Source: Salinibacterium sp. G-O1
Lineage (GTDB): Bacteria; Actinomycetota; Actinomycetes; Actinomycetales; Microbacteriaceae
DNA length: 64,000 nucleotides
Assembly (NCBI RefSeq): GCF_030063305.1
Contig: NZ_JASISV010000002.1
Span: 992,001-1,056,000, forward strand
Reading direction: 5' to 3'
The notes under the pieces were generated by a model that was given only the letters and a program-made list of their open reading frames with translations, had not been told where the DNA came from and searched no databases. Both the position numbers and the translations under genes were made by a program. Below, in pieces: positions 25,730-34,196 of the stretch (positions are counted from its first letter, which is position 1; the number at the start of each line of letters is the position of its first letter).

Positions 25730-27361
25730 GTGTCATCCAAAACCGTCATCGCGCTGCGCGCCCGTGACATCTCCCATGCCTACGGCGACCATGCCGTGCT
25801 CTCCGACATCAATGTGACGGCGAGCGCCGGCCAGCGCATCGGCCTTCTGGGCGAGAACGGAGCCGGCAAGTCAACACTGCTGCGCATCCTCGCCGGCGTC
25901 GAGCGTGCCGATAAAGGCACGCTGGTGCGCCCGAGGCGCACCGGGCTGCTCGAGCAGGAAGTGCGGATCAATCCCGCCAAACCGCTCTCGGCGATCATCG
26001 AATCGGGCATCAGCTACTTCAGGGGCATCGAGTCCAGGCTGCAGGATGCCGCGGCAGCGATGACCACGGATCCCACCGCAGAGGCGCGCTACGCCGAGAC
26101 ACTCCAGCTCGCGGATGCGACGGAAGTCTGGGCCATCGACAGGCGCCGCGACGAGTTGCTCACCGGCCTTGGGGTTGCCGGCATCCCGCTCGACACCCCC
26201 ATCGGGGATGTCTCGGGCGGTCAACGATCCAGGTTCGCCCTCGCCGCACTGCTGCTGGGCAAGCCGACGGCCGTGCTGCTGGACGAACCGACGAACCACC
26301 TCGACGACACGACCGTGACCTTCCTCGAGCAGACCCTCATCGAGTGGAAGGGTGTCGTCATTTTCGCCTGTCACGACCGGGCGTTCCTCGACGAGGTCGC
26401 GACAGACCTCATCGACATCGATTCGTCGAAGAAGGGCGCCACCCGGTTCGGCGGCACCTCGCGCGGCGGGACGTTCACCGCCTACCTCGCGCAGAAGGCC
26501 GCGGACCGCCGTCGGTGGGAAGCACAGTTCGCCAACGACGAGGCCGAGCTCACCGCGCTCGAGGAGGTCGTGGCCGTCAGCGGGATGGCCTCCACTCACA
26601 CCCGCGGCGCCCGCGACAACGACAAGCTCGCCTCCAAATTCAAGGGCGGCAAGGTCGAGAAGCAGGTGGCTCAGCGGCTGCGTGACGCCCGCGGCCGCAT
26701 CCACGAGCTGGAGGAGTCTCGCGTCGAGGAGCCTCCGGAGCGTCTGACCTTTGCCGGAATAGCAACCGACGGGACCTCCGAGGACGAGACCGAACCCCTG
26801 CTCGAAGTGCACGACGTGCGCGTGGGCTCCCGGTTGGCGATCGACTCGCTGTCGATCCACCCGCAGGAGCGGTTACTCGTGCTCGGCCCCAACGGCGCGG
26901 GCAAGTCGACCCTCCTGGGTTTGCTCGCCGGTCGTATTCGCCCTGACTCCGGCCAGCTCACCCGCCGCGAGGGCACCCGGTTCGCGCTGCTGGAACAGGA
27001 TGTGCGCTGGAGCGACCCGCGCGTGACCCCGCGTGCCCTGTACATGCGCTACCTCGGTGACGAGCGGGCGGAATCCACCCCACTGTCGGCGCTGGGCCTG
27101 CTCAGTGAGCGCGAACTCGACCGCCCGGTTGGCGTGCTCTCCATCGGCCAGCAGCGCCGGACGGCCCTGGCCCTGATCATCGCCAGGCCGCCCCACCTGC
27201 TGCTGCTGGACGAACCCACCAACCACCTCTCGTTGACGCTGGCGACCGAGCTTGAGGATGCGCTCGGAACCTTCCCCGGCGCCGTAGTGGTCGCCAGTCA
27301 CGATCGCTGGCTGCGTCGACGCTGGAAAGCCCCGGTGCTGCACCTGCGCAAGCCCGAATGA
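25730..27361 (+). CDS. ABC-F family ATPase (ribosome-protection type)
   Basis: This 543-aa cytosolic protein has two ABC domains and no membrane helices, the ABC-F layout. The first domain has GENGAGKST, signature DVSGGQRSRFALAALL, LLDEPTNHLD and the switch histidine in CHDRAFLDE. The linker is rich in charged residues (KAADRRRWEAQFANDEAE). The second has GPNGAGKST, a variant signature LSIGQQRRTALAL, and LLDEPTNHLS. ABC-F proteins act on the ribosomal E-site; this form resembles actinobacterial macrolide/lincosamide resistance members, but a housekeeping role cannot be excluded. The start is GTG with AGGA upstream. Confidence 0.9.
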   Translation: MSSKTVIALRARDISHAYGDHAVLSDINVTASAGQRIGLLGENGAGKSTLLRILAGVERADKGTLVRPRRTGLLEQEVRINPAKPLSAIIESGISYFRGIESRLQDAAAAMTTDPTAEARYAETLQLADATEVWAIDRRRDELLTGLGVAGIPLDTPIGDVSGGQRSRFALAALLLGKPTAVLLDEPTNHLDDTTVTFLEQTLIEWKGVVIFACHDRAFLDEVATDLIDIDSSKKGATRFGGTSRGGTFTAYLAQKAADRRRWEAQFANDEAELTALEEVVAVSGMASTHTRGARDNDKLASKFKGGKVEKQVAQRLRDARGRIHELEESRVEEPPERLTFAGIATDGTSEDETEPLLEVHDVRVGSRLAIDSLSIHPQERLLVLGPNGAGKSTLLGLLAGRIRPDSGQLTRREGTRFALLEQDVRWSDPRVTPRALYMRYLGDERAESTPLSALGLLSERELDRPVGVLSIGQQRRTALALIIARPPHLLLLDEPTNHLSLTLATELEDALGTFPGAVVVASHDRWLRRRWKAPVLHLRKPE

Positions 27362-27378
27362 CCTGACAGGATTCAGGG

Positions 27379-28284
27379 GTGATCCTCCACCGCCCTTTCA
27401 CCGTTCTTGACGGCGGGCTGTCGACGGTGCTGGATGCCCAGGGATTCGATCTGCGGCATCCCCTGTGGACCGGCCGACTCATCACCGAGTCGCCGGAGGC
27501 GCTCATCGAGGCCCACCTCTCGTACCTAAACGCCGGTGCCGAGGTGATCATCACGGCGAGCTACCAGGCGAGCGTCGCCGGCCCCGAGGCAATGGGGCTC
27601 ACCCGATCTGCGGCAGAGGACGCACTGGTCTCGACCACGATGCTGGCCCAGGAGGCCGTGCGCCGGCACGGTTCCCCCGCCCTCGTCGCGGCGTCCGTGG
27701 GTCCTTACGGCGCTACCCTCGCGGACGGCTCCGAGTACCGCGGCGACTATGACATCGACGCGGCGGAGCTGCGCGACTTCCACCTGCGCCGTCTGGAGCT
27801 TCTCGTCGAATCGACTCCGGACCTGCTGGCCGTTGAGACTATTCCGAGCATCGTCGAGGCGCGGGCCATCGCGGCCGCGATCGCCGCGGTCGCGTCGGTG
27901 CCGTCCTGGGTGGCCTTCGTCTGCCGGGATGACAAGCACACGGCCGGGGGCGACCGCATCGAGGACGCCGTGGCCGTGGCCGCCGGGATCCCGGGCATCA
28001 TGGCCGTGGGGGTCAACTGCACAGACCCCCGTCTCATCGGGCCGCTGCTCGAACGCGCGGCGACAGTCACCGAGCTTCCCCTGGTCGCGTACGCGAACGG
28101 CGGACAGTCATGGAGCGCGGCCGACGCGCATTGGGAGGGTGAGTCTATTCCTGCCGATGATCCCGCGATGGTGGCGCGGTGGGTCGCTGCGGGTGCCCGG
28201 CTGATCGGTGGATGCTGCGGCTCCGGCCCCACGCAGATCGCTGGGCTGCGCGCCCAGCGTGACGCTATCGCGCCCTCGCCCTGA
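27379..28284 (+). CDS. mmuM: Homocysteine S-methyltransferase
   Basis: This 301-aa zinc enzyme transfers a methyl group from S-methylmethionine or SAM to homocysteine, giving methionine. The opening VLDGGLSTVLDAQGFDL, the TASYQAS segment, and the zinc cysteines in GVNCTD and GGCCGSGP are all present. The GTG start lies 17 bp after the ABC-F stop, so the two may share a transcript. It is convergent with an MTHFR-related gene, giving a small methionine/one-carbon neighbourhood. Confidence 0.93.
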   Translation: MILHRPFTVLDGGLSTVLDAQGFDLRHPLWTGRLITESPEALIEAHLSYLNAGAEVIITASYQASVAGPEAMGLTRSAAEDALVSTTMLAQEAVRRHGSPALVAASVGPYGATLADGSEYRGDYDIDAAELRDFHLRRLELLVESTPDLLAVETIPSIVEARAIAAAIAAVASVPSWVAFVCRDDKHTAGGDRIEDAVAVAAGIPGIMAVGVNCTDPRLIGPLLERAATVTELPLVAYANGGQSWSAADAHWEGESIPADDPAMVARWVAAGARLIGGCCGSGPTQIAGLRAQRDAIAPSP

Positions 28285-28302
28285 TCGCGTGCGCGCCGAG
28301 TG

Positions 28303-29319
28303 TCACGCCAACTCTCGCGACGTCCGAGCCAGCGCCTCCGCGAACCACGCAGAGCGGCCAGGGGTCGCGCCACCGGACAGGTTGATGCCAGCCACCCCAT
28401 CGATCTGAAGCAGCTCGCGACTGAGCTCGACGGCAGCGGCGATGCCCTCGCTGAAGGGGTCTGGCGCGCCGAGGATCCGGTCGAGGTAGCCGTCGGGCAG
28501 CACCATGGTCGTGAAGGTTTTCAGCAGCTCGGCGCTTCCCCTGTCAACGATTAAGGGCACGCACGGGATGTACGCCATCTCGACCCCCATTACCGTCGAC
28601 CTGGCGATGAAGTCGGCCACGGGCGCAGCCCCGCCGCTGTGATTGACGAAGCACACCTCCGCACCTGCCCGCGTCTTCTCCAGCAGCCGCTCCGGCCGGC
28701 GCTCGGTGGGCGGGGTCGCCGGCGCTTCGGCCACCGAGACCAGATGCCCGAACGACCGGGCGAGGGATGCCGCCTGGGTCGAGTCGAGGTCGAACACCGG
28801 TGCGGCATCCGGTCGCTGCCCGGTTGCGGTGTGATCGCCCGTCACACAATGCACTCCTGCCACTCCCGCATGCTGGAGCGCGGCAAGCTCGCCTTCCATC
28901 GCGACCCGGTTGCGGTCACGGCAGTTGAATCCGGACCAGACCTGCAGCCCGGCGGCCATCACGAGGGCGGCGCGATACGCCGGCGGGAACTGCACCCTTG
29001 CGTTGCCAGCATCCCCCGCGAGCACCACATCCACCGAATCGCGCATGATCCCTGCGCACTCGGCGATGGATTCAGCATCGATCGCCTGCGCGGGAAAGTC
29101 TGCCACCACGATGGGCCTGGAGCGCATGAGTTCCCTCATCACGACCGCACCGGCCGAGGGCCGGGCCGATGATTGTTGCGCCAACCCTGGCCACCGCACA
29201 GTCGGGAGGTCGAGAAACACACAGGGGTGCGGGGATACCTCGCAACTGCCGTCGAATTCCACCCCGCCACAGGGGCCGAATTGCATGTGTTTCGGGCATT
29301 CGATCGTCGGCTCGGGCAT
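28303..29319 (-). CDS. Methylenetetrahydrofolate-reductase-related protein with N-terminal Cys motif
   Basis: This 338-aa protein starts with ECPKHMQFGPCGGVEFDGSC, the cysteine pattern of the MTHFR-C (zinc ribbon-like) domain, which usually lies at the C-terminus or on a partner protein. The rest has the MTHFR TIM-barrel pattern (VADFPAQAID, LQVWSGFNCRDRNRVA, GVHCVTGDH). It lacks an obvious second domain. It probably handles methylene- or methyl-tetrahydrofolate, next to homocysteine methyltransferase. The barrel is short for a standard MetF and the FAD-site fit is uncertain. Confidence 0.75.
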   Translation of the reverse strand: MPEPTIECPKHMQFGPCGGVEFDGSCEVSPHPCVFLDLPTVRWPGLAQQSSARPSAGAVVMRELMRSRPIVVADFPAQAIDAESIAECAGIMRDSVDVVLAGDAGNARVQFPPAYRAALVMAAGLQVWSGFNCRDRNRVAMEGELAALQHAGVAGVHCVTGDHTATGQRPDAAPVFDLDSTQAASLARSFGHLVSVAEAPATPPTERRPERLLEKTRAGAEVCFVNHSGGAAPVADFIARSTVMGVEMAYIPCVPLIVDRGSAELLKTFTTMVLPDGYLDRILGAPDPFSEGIAAAVELSRELLQIDGVAGINLSGGATPGRSAWFAEALARTSRELA

Positions 29320-29389
29320 GGCTGATTCTACCGGCGCGCGCAGAAGCGGCCGTGCCTGCCCGGGTTCGTGTGCCCGGGATAATGGACGG

Positions 29390-30706
29390 ATGGCACCGAG
29401 GTTCGAGTTGGTTATCAGGGCAGCGTCAGCACTCATCGATGGACAATTCCGTCCGGCCGAGATCGGGGTCGACGCCGGCATCATCGCCGCAATCTCTGAC
29501 GGGCAGCTCGACGGCGAGCGCTGCATCACGCTCGCCGCGGATGAGGTGCTGATCCCCGGGCTCGTCGACACCCACGTGCACGTCAACGAACCTGGCCGCA
29601 CCGAATGGGAGGGCTTCACGAGCGCCACCATCGCGGCGGCAGCCGGCGGTGTCACCACCATCATCGACATGCCGCTGAACAGCATTCCCGCGACCACCAC
29701 GCCTGCCGCGCTCGAGGCCAAGCGTGCTGTCGCCACAGTGAGCGTCGACACCGGATTCTGGGGCGGCGCAGTGCCCGACAACCTTGGCTCCCTGAAATCA
29801 CTTCATGACGCCGGTGTCTTCGGATTCAAGGCGTTCCTGGCCCCTTCGGGAGTCGACGAGTTCGAGCATCTCGACGATGAACAGCTCTCGCGGGCTCTCG
29901 ACGAGATTGCCGCCCTGAGCAGCGTGCTCATCGTGCATGCCGAAGACCCCACGGTGCTCGACGCCCACGCGAACACGGGTGGCGCCAGTTACCACGCCTT
30001 CGTCGAATCACGTCCCGACGAAGCAGAGACGACCGCCATCGAGAGGGTCATCGCCGGGGTTCGCCGTTCGGGGGCCCGAGCGCACATCCTGCACCTGTCG
30101 TCAGCGGCCGCGCTGCCAGCGCTGAGGTCAGCACGCGCCGAAGGTCTTCCGATCACCGTCGAAACATGCCCGCACTACCTCACGATCGTCGAGGAGGCCA
30201 TCCCCGACGGCGCAACACAGTTCAAGTGCTGCCCACCGATCCGTGATGCAACCAATCGCGACGCCCTCTGGCAGGCGCTGACTGACGGCGACATCGACAT
30301 CGTTGTCACCGACCACTCCCCCAGCACGGCTGAGCTCAAATTCGCTGGCGACGGGGACTTCGGGCAGGCCTGGGGCGGCATCGCTGGCCTTCAGCTGGGG
30401 CTCTCGGCGGTGTGGACCGAGGCGTCGCGCCGGGGCATCCCCCTCGAGAAAGTCGTGGGGTGGATGTCGCGGGGTCCGGCCGACTTCGTCGGTCTCGGCC
30501 GCAAGGGCCGACTCGAGGTCGGGGCAGACGCCGACCTCGTCGCCTTCGCACCGGATGCCACCTTTACCGTCGACGCACAGCAGCTGCTGCACAAGAACCC
30601 CGTCAGCGCGTACGACGGCCGTGCACTGCGCGGCGTGGTGCGACGCGCCTGGCTGCGCGGTGCAGCCATCGGCAGCGAACCGCACGGGCAATTGCTGTCA
30701 CGCTGA
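29390..30706 (+). CDS. allB: Allantoinase
   Basis: This 438-aa cyclic amidohydrolase converts allantoin to allantoate. Metal ligands are visible: HxH in VDTHVHVNEPGR, the carboxylated lysine in FGFKAFLAPSG, histidines in VHAEDP and ILHLSS, and the aspartate in VVTDHSPS. CKG-like and SPST segments fit allantoinase rather than dihydropyrimidinase. It is followed by uricase and is divergent from the MTHFR-related gene with a 70-bp gap. I chose the ATG at 29390 because VIRAASALIDGQ is the usual start. Confidence 0.95.
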   Translation: MAPRFELVIRAASALIDGQFRPAEIGVDAGIIAAISDGQLDGERCITLAADEVLIPGLVDTHVHVNEPGRTEWEGFTSATIAAAAGGVTTIIDMPLNSIPATTTPAALEAKRAVATVSVDTGFWGGAVPDNLGSLKSLHDAGVFGFKAFLAPSGVDEFEHLDDEQLSRALDEIAALSSVLIVHAEDPTVLDAHANTGGASYHAFVESRPDEAETTAIERVIAGVRRSGARAHILHLSSAAALPALRSARAEGLPITVETCPHYLTIVEEAIPDGATQFKCCPPIRDATNRDALWQALTDGDIDIVVTDHSPSTAELKFAGDGDFGQAWGGIAGLQLGLSAVWTEASRRGIPLEKVVGWMSRGPADFVGLGRKGRLEVGADADLVAFAPDATFTVDAQQLLHKNPVSAYDGRALRGVVRRAWLRGAAIGSEPHGQLLSR

Positions 30707-30745
30707 CGAAACACACCAGCAACACCACTCTGAGAGAATCCGGGT

Positions 30746-31639
30746 ATGGCAATAATCCTGGGTGAACAGCAATACGGTAAGGCCGAATCCCGCGTCGTCC
30801 GTATCTACCGCGACGGCGCTCGTCACGAGATTCACGACCTCAACGTATCGACAGCAATGCGTGGCCCCTTCGATCCCGCGCACCTCCTCGGGGACCAGTC
30901 GAACGTGCTGCCCACAGACACCCAGAAGAACACGGCGTTCGCCTTTGCGAAGTCGCACGGCGTCGAGTCGATCGAGAGGTACGGTCTCGAGCTCGCCCGA
31001 CACTTCGTGCGCGACGTTGAACCAGTCGACGGCGCGCGCATCGAGATCGAGGAGTACGCGTGGGAACGCGCCGTGGTCGACGGAGTTCCCCACGACCACA
31101 CGTGGATGCGTGCGGGCCGCGAAACCCGCACCGCCGCCGTTACCGTCGATGCCACGGGCGAGTACGTGATCGGTGGATTCAAAGATCTGGTCATCCTGAA
31201 ATCAACCGGCAGCGAGTTCGCTGGGTTCCTCAAAGACGAATACACGACCCTGCAGGAGACCAAAGACCGTGTGATGGCCACATCACTCATGGCGAAATGG
31301 CGATTCGACTCAAGCGATATCGACTGGAACGACGTTTACCCTCGCGTGAAGGCGATCATGGTGCGTGAATTCGCGACGCTGCAGTCGCTCGCGCTGCAGC
31401 AGACGCTGTGGCACATGGGAAGGGCCGTCATCGAAGAGATTCCCTCCATCGTTGAGGTTCGCCTGACCGCGCCGAACAAGCATCACTTCGTGGTCGATCT
31501 CGCGCCGTTCGGGCTCGAGAACCCCGGCGAGGTGTTCATCGCGGCAGACCGGCCTTACGGCCTGATCGAGGCGCAGGTGCTCCAGGATGACGCGGCGCCA
31601 GCGCACGATGCGTGGCGTGCATCGGCAGGGCTGGCATGA
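30746..31639 (+). CDS. Urate oxidase (uricase)
   Basis: This 297-aa cofactor-free oxidase turns urate into 5-hydroxyisourate. The family signature around the catalytic pair is present (LPTDTQKNTAFAFAKSHG, with the lysine and threonine), and the C-terminal active-site histidine is in APNKHHFVVDLAPFG. Two tunnelling-fold domains are expected; length is normal. It lies 39 bp after allantoinase and overlaps the deaminase by ATGA. Confidence 0.96.
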   Translation: MAIILGEQQYGKAESRVVRIYRDGARHEIHDLNVSTAMRGPFDPAHLLGDQSNVLPTDTQKNTAFAFAKSHGVESIERYGLELARHFVRDVEPVDGARIEIEEYAWERAVVDGVPHDHTWMRAGRETRTAAVTVDATGEYVIGGFKDLVILKSTGSEFAGFLKDEYTTLQETKDRVMATSLMAKWRFDSSDIDWNDVYPRVKAIMVREFATLQSLALQQTLWHMGRAVIEEIPSIVEVRLTAPNKHHFVVDLAPFGLENPGEVFIAADRPYGLIEAQVLQDDAAPAHDAWRASAGLA

Positions 31640-32130
31640 CCGCGCGGCCCGCAGACGCCCACCCCACTGACGCCCAGTGGCTCGAGCGCACCATCGAACT
31701 CGCGACCAGCAATGTTCGCTCCGGCGGAGGTCCGTTCGGCGCATTAATTGTTCGCGACGGTGAACTCATCGCCGAGGGCCAGAATCGTGTGACAGCTAAC
31801 CTCGATCCCACCGCGCATGCCGAAGTGGTGGCCATTCGTGCCGCCTGCCAGGCGGTCGGCGACTTTTCGCTCGCGGGAGCCACGCTGTACACATCCTGCG
31901 AGCCGTGTCCGTTGTGTTTGTCCGCCGTGTTGTGGGCGAGGGTCGATCGGGTCGTGTACGCGGCCGACCGACATGATGCGGCCGAAGGTGGGTTTGACGA
32001 TCGAGAATTCTACGAACTCTTCGCCAGCGATCGCTCCACCTGGCACCTGCCAGTCGAATCGGTGCGGCCCGAGAACGCGAGCGCTCCGTTCGATGCGTGG
32101 CTCGCCCATGAGCACCGCACCGACTACTGA
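31636..32130 (+). CDS. Guanine/cytidine-type nucleoside deaminase
   Basis: This 164-aa protein of the zinc-dependent CDA fold has PTAHAEVVAIRAAC (HAE) and TSCEPCPLCLSAVLWA (PCxxC). This is the pattern of GuaD-type guanine deaminases, converting guanine to xanthine, which would feed the adjacent purine route. Related TadA or cytosine deaminases share the motif. The ATG at 31636 overlaps the uricase stop, which decides the start over an earlier in-frame ATG at 31612. Confidence 0.88.
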   Translation: MTARPADAHPTDAQWLERTIELATSNVRSGGGPFGALIVRDGELIAEGQNRVTANLDPTAHAEVVAIRAACQAVGDFSLAGATLYTSCEPCPLCLSAVLWARVDRVVYAADRHDAAEGGFDDREFYELFASDRSTWHLPVESVRPENASAPFDAWLAHEHRTDY

Positions 32131-32153
32131 ACTTTTCTGCCTGAAGGAGAAGC

Positions 32154-32159
32154 TAGGGT
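32154..32159 (+). promoter_or_regulatory. Candidate -10 box of the cold-shock/DUF1294 gene
   Basis: TAGGGT, followed by CGAAGG and the ATG at 32166. The 6-nt gap fits a leaderless transcript, so this gene can be expressed apart from the uricase run. Confidence 0.45.
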
Positions 32160-32165
32160 CGAAGG

Positions 32166-32804
32166 ATGACCGCCGCAGTCGGGTTCCGTGACGGAATCCT
32201 CACCATCTGGAAAGACGATCGCGGCTTCGGCTTCATTGAACCCGCCGACGGCGGCGCGCGGATCTTCGTCCACATCCGGGATTTCGCTCATGGACTTCCT
32301 CGCCCGGTCGTGGGCGACCCCGTACGATTCAGAACCGAGATCGACTCCAACGGAAAGCCGAAGGCGGTAACCGTCTCACCGCCCGGAATGACCGCGTTTT
32401 CGGCGCCCATCCCGCGGGTCAGATTGCGAGCATCCGACCTCCTGGGCTGGCTCGCCGTCATCGCCTTCCCCCTGCTCCTCGTCGCGCTCACCGTCTTCGC
32501 CGGTCTGGGTATCTGGGTAGGGATCTCGTATGCCGTGCTCAGCATCGTATGTTTCACCGCATACGCGTTCGATAAGTCGGCCGCTGCCACGGGCCAGTGG
32601 CGCATCTCCGAGGCTCGGCTTCTGCTCCTCGGGTTACTCGGTGGCTGGCCAGGAGCTGTGGTCGCCCAGCGCGTGCTGCGTCACAAGAACCGTAAGAAAG
32701 AATTCATCTCGATCTTTTGGGTGACGGCCGCGGTCAACGTTCTCGCCCTGCTGGTGTTCGGCTGGCCGCCGCTCACCCAGGCGTTCGTCGACCTGGCGTC
32801 GTAG
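32166..32804 (+). CDS. Cold-shock-domain protein with DUF1294 membrane domain
   Basis: This 212-aa protein joins a truncated cold-shock domain (DGILTIWKDDRGFGFIEP, then IFVHIRDF, the RNP1/RNP2-like motifs) with a C-terminal DUF1294 membrane domain of four helices (AYAFDKSAAATGQWRISE, LLGLLGGWPGAVVAQ, RKKEFISIFW). Such fusions occur in many bacteria, function unknown. Nucleic-acid binding near the membrane is inferred from the two domains. It lies 35 bp after the deaminase with its own promoter-like box. Confidence 0.87.
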   Translation: MTAAVGFRDGILTIWKDDRGFGFIEPADGGARIFVHIRDFAHGLPRPVVGDPVRFRTEIDSNGKPKAVTVSPPGMTAFSAPIPRVRLRASDLLGWLAVIAFPLLLVALTVFAGLGIWVGISYAVLSIVCFTAYAFDKSAAATGQWRISEARLLLLGLLGGWPGAVVAQRVLRHKNRKKEFISIFWVTAAVNVLALLVFGWPPLTQAFVDLAS

Positions 32805-32816
32805 CGAGCGTTCCCT

Positions 32817-33140
32817 CTAGCTGCCGCGGTAGGTGGAGTACGCGAACGGGCTGAGAAGCAGCGGCACGTGGTAATGCGCTGCGTCGGTCACGATGAAGTC
32901 GACGGTGACCCTGGGGTAGAACGATCGCCGGCTCGTGCGGGTGAAATAGGGTCCGGTCTCGAACTCGAGCCGGTAGTCGCCCGCCGGCAGTTTTTCCTCG
33001 CCCAGCTCGGCGACGCGGCCATCGGCGTCGGTCACTCCCGAGGCAATGACTTCCCCGGTAGGGCCGGCCAGAGCCACCAGAATGCCGGCGGCGGGCACAC
33101 CGAGACCCGAATCTAGTACGTGAGTAGTTACGTGGCTCAT
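32817..33140 (-). CDS. uraH: 5-hydroxyisourate hydrolase
   Basis: This 107-aa transthyretin-fold enzyme hydrolyses HIU to OHCU, the step after uricase. The opening SHVTTHVLDSGLGVPAAG and the C-terminal YRGS tetrapeptide are the family hallmarks; the active-site histidine and arginine regions (HVLD, GRV, YHVPLLLSPFAYSTYRGS) are present. It overlaps the OHCU decarboxylase gene by ATGA and is convergent with the DUF1294 gene. Confidence 0.95.
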   Translation of the reverse strand: MSHVTTHVLDSGLGVPAAGILVALAGPTGEVIASGVTDADGRVAELGEEKLPAGDYRLEFETGPYFTRTSRRSFYPRVTVDFIVTDAAHYHVPLLLSPFAYSTYRGS

Positions 33141-33619
33141 GCCGTGGCCTCCTCGCCGAACAGTTTCCTCAGCCTGAGCAACGCGATGTCGCGCAGCTGT
33201 TCCCCCACTACCTGCAGTTCGGTCGCCGCATCCAGTGTCAGGCGGCGATTGAGCTCGTCGAGGATTTCGGATCGGGTGCGACCTGCTGCCCTGATGATGA
33301 ACACTCGACCGAACGCCTGCTCGTATGCGGCGTTGCCTGCCGCGAGTTCGTCGGCCAATTCCGACGCGTCGCCCTGCTCGGCTCGGCTGAAGGTCTGCGC
33401 AGCGCCTGAGCCTGTGAGCTTTTCGCCGATGCGCGGGTGATGCGCGATGGCCTGGTCGATCTCCTCGGCGGCCAGCGGCGTCGCCTCGGCATAGGCGACG
33501 AGCAGCAGCTCGTCGAGATTTTCGAAGGGGGCGTTGGAGGCGACGTCGTCAACCCAGCGCGGCACGGCGAGACTGGCCTTGAGGCCAGCACGCAGGTCGG
33601 CGTCCGTCGCATCAATCAT
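33137..33619 (-). CDS. uraD: OHCU decarboxylase
   Basis: This 160-aa enzyme decarboxylates 2-oxo-4-hydroxy-4-carboxy-5-ureidoimidazoline to S-allantoin. The catalytic histidine lies in AIAHHPRIGEKLTG and the substrate-binding segment NAAYEQAFGRVFIIRAAGRT is the family pattern. It is followed by uraH with an ATGA overlap, giving the order of use. The ATG at 33619 is chosen because it directly faces the mocA start across 19 bp. Confidence 0.94.
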   Translation of the reverse strand: MIDATDADLRAGLKASLAVPRWVDDVASNAPFENLDELLLVAYAEATPLAAEEIDQAIAHHPRIGEKLTGSGAAQTFSRAEQGDASELADELAAGNAAYEQAFGRVFIIRAAGRTRSEILDELNRRLTLDAATELQVVGEQLRDIALLRLRKLFGEEATA

Positions 33620-33638
33620 CGTGTGTATAACTGTACCG
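33620..33638. promoter_or_regulatory. Divergent promoter between uraD and mocA
   Basis: Only 19 bp separate the two start codons. Rightward, TATAAC (33626-33631) lies 7 nt before the mocA ATG. Leftward, TACAGT (complement of 33630-33635) lies 10 nt before uraD, and TATACA (complement of 33624-33629) lies 4 nt before it. Both genes thus appear leaderless with overlapping -10 boxes, and any -35 must be inside the opposite gene. Confidence 0.55.
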
Positions 33639-34196
33639 ATGACAGTGGCACAGAGACCCGATGTGACGGGCATCGTTTTGGCCGCTGGAGCGGGAACTCG
33701 CGCCGGTGTGCCCAAGGCGCTGCTGCGGCATCCCTCCGGTGAGCCGTGGCTGCAGATCGCCGCGCGGGTGCTTCGTGCCGGCGGGTGTTCCCGGGTCGTC
33801 GTGGTTCTCGGTGCCCGGGCGCAGGAGGCTCGATTGCTCGCGCCGAGCGACGCCGAGGTTGTGGTGGCACGGCGCTGGCAGCAGGGGATGTCTGAGTCGC
33901 TGCGTGCGGGGTTTGCCGCAGCCTCGGGAGACGCAGCCCTGGTGACGCTGGTCGACCTCCCCACGCTCCCCGCATCAGTGGTGCGGCGCGTACTGGACGG
34001 CGCGGGCGGCCTGCGCCGGACGGTCGTTCACGGACAGCCGGCTCATCCCGTCTACTTCTCGGCAGGCCACTGGATGCCCGCAGCCAGCAGCCTCGAGGCA
34101 GACACCGGCGCACGGCGCTACCTGGCGGCGCATGATGTGACCGAGATCGAGTGCGGCGACCTGTGGGACGGCGTGGACTACGACCTGGGAAACTAA
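33639..34196 (+). CDS. mocA: Molybdenum cofactor cytidylyl/nucleotidyltransferase-like protein
   Basis: This 185-aa nucleotidyltransferase has the MobA/MocA opening TGIVLAAGAGTRAGVPKALL, then the mid-region SESLRAGFAAASGD and VDLPTLPASVV. MocA attaches CMP to molybdopterin, giving the MCD cofactor used by xanthine dehydrogenases. That fits the adjacent purine genes and the molybdenum hydroxylase. The family cannot always be told from MobA (GTP) by sequence alone. It ends in a stop overlap with the convergent allC gene. Confidence 0.87.
   Translation: MTVAQRPDVTGIVLAAGAGTRAGVPKALLRHPSGEPWLQIAARVLRAGGCSRVVVVLGARAQEARLLAPSDAEVVVARRWQQGMSESLRAGFAAASGDAALVTLVDLPTLPASVVRRVLDGAGGLRRTVVHGQPAHPVYFSAGHWMPAASSLEADTGARRYLAAHDVTEIECGDLWDGVDYDLGN

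Noticed and set aside
28910-29389. Long N-terminal extension of allantoinase
   Set aside because: It overlaps the MTHFR-related gene on the other strand, and the family start is at 29390.
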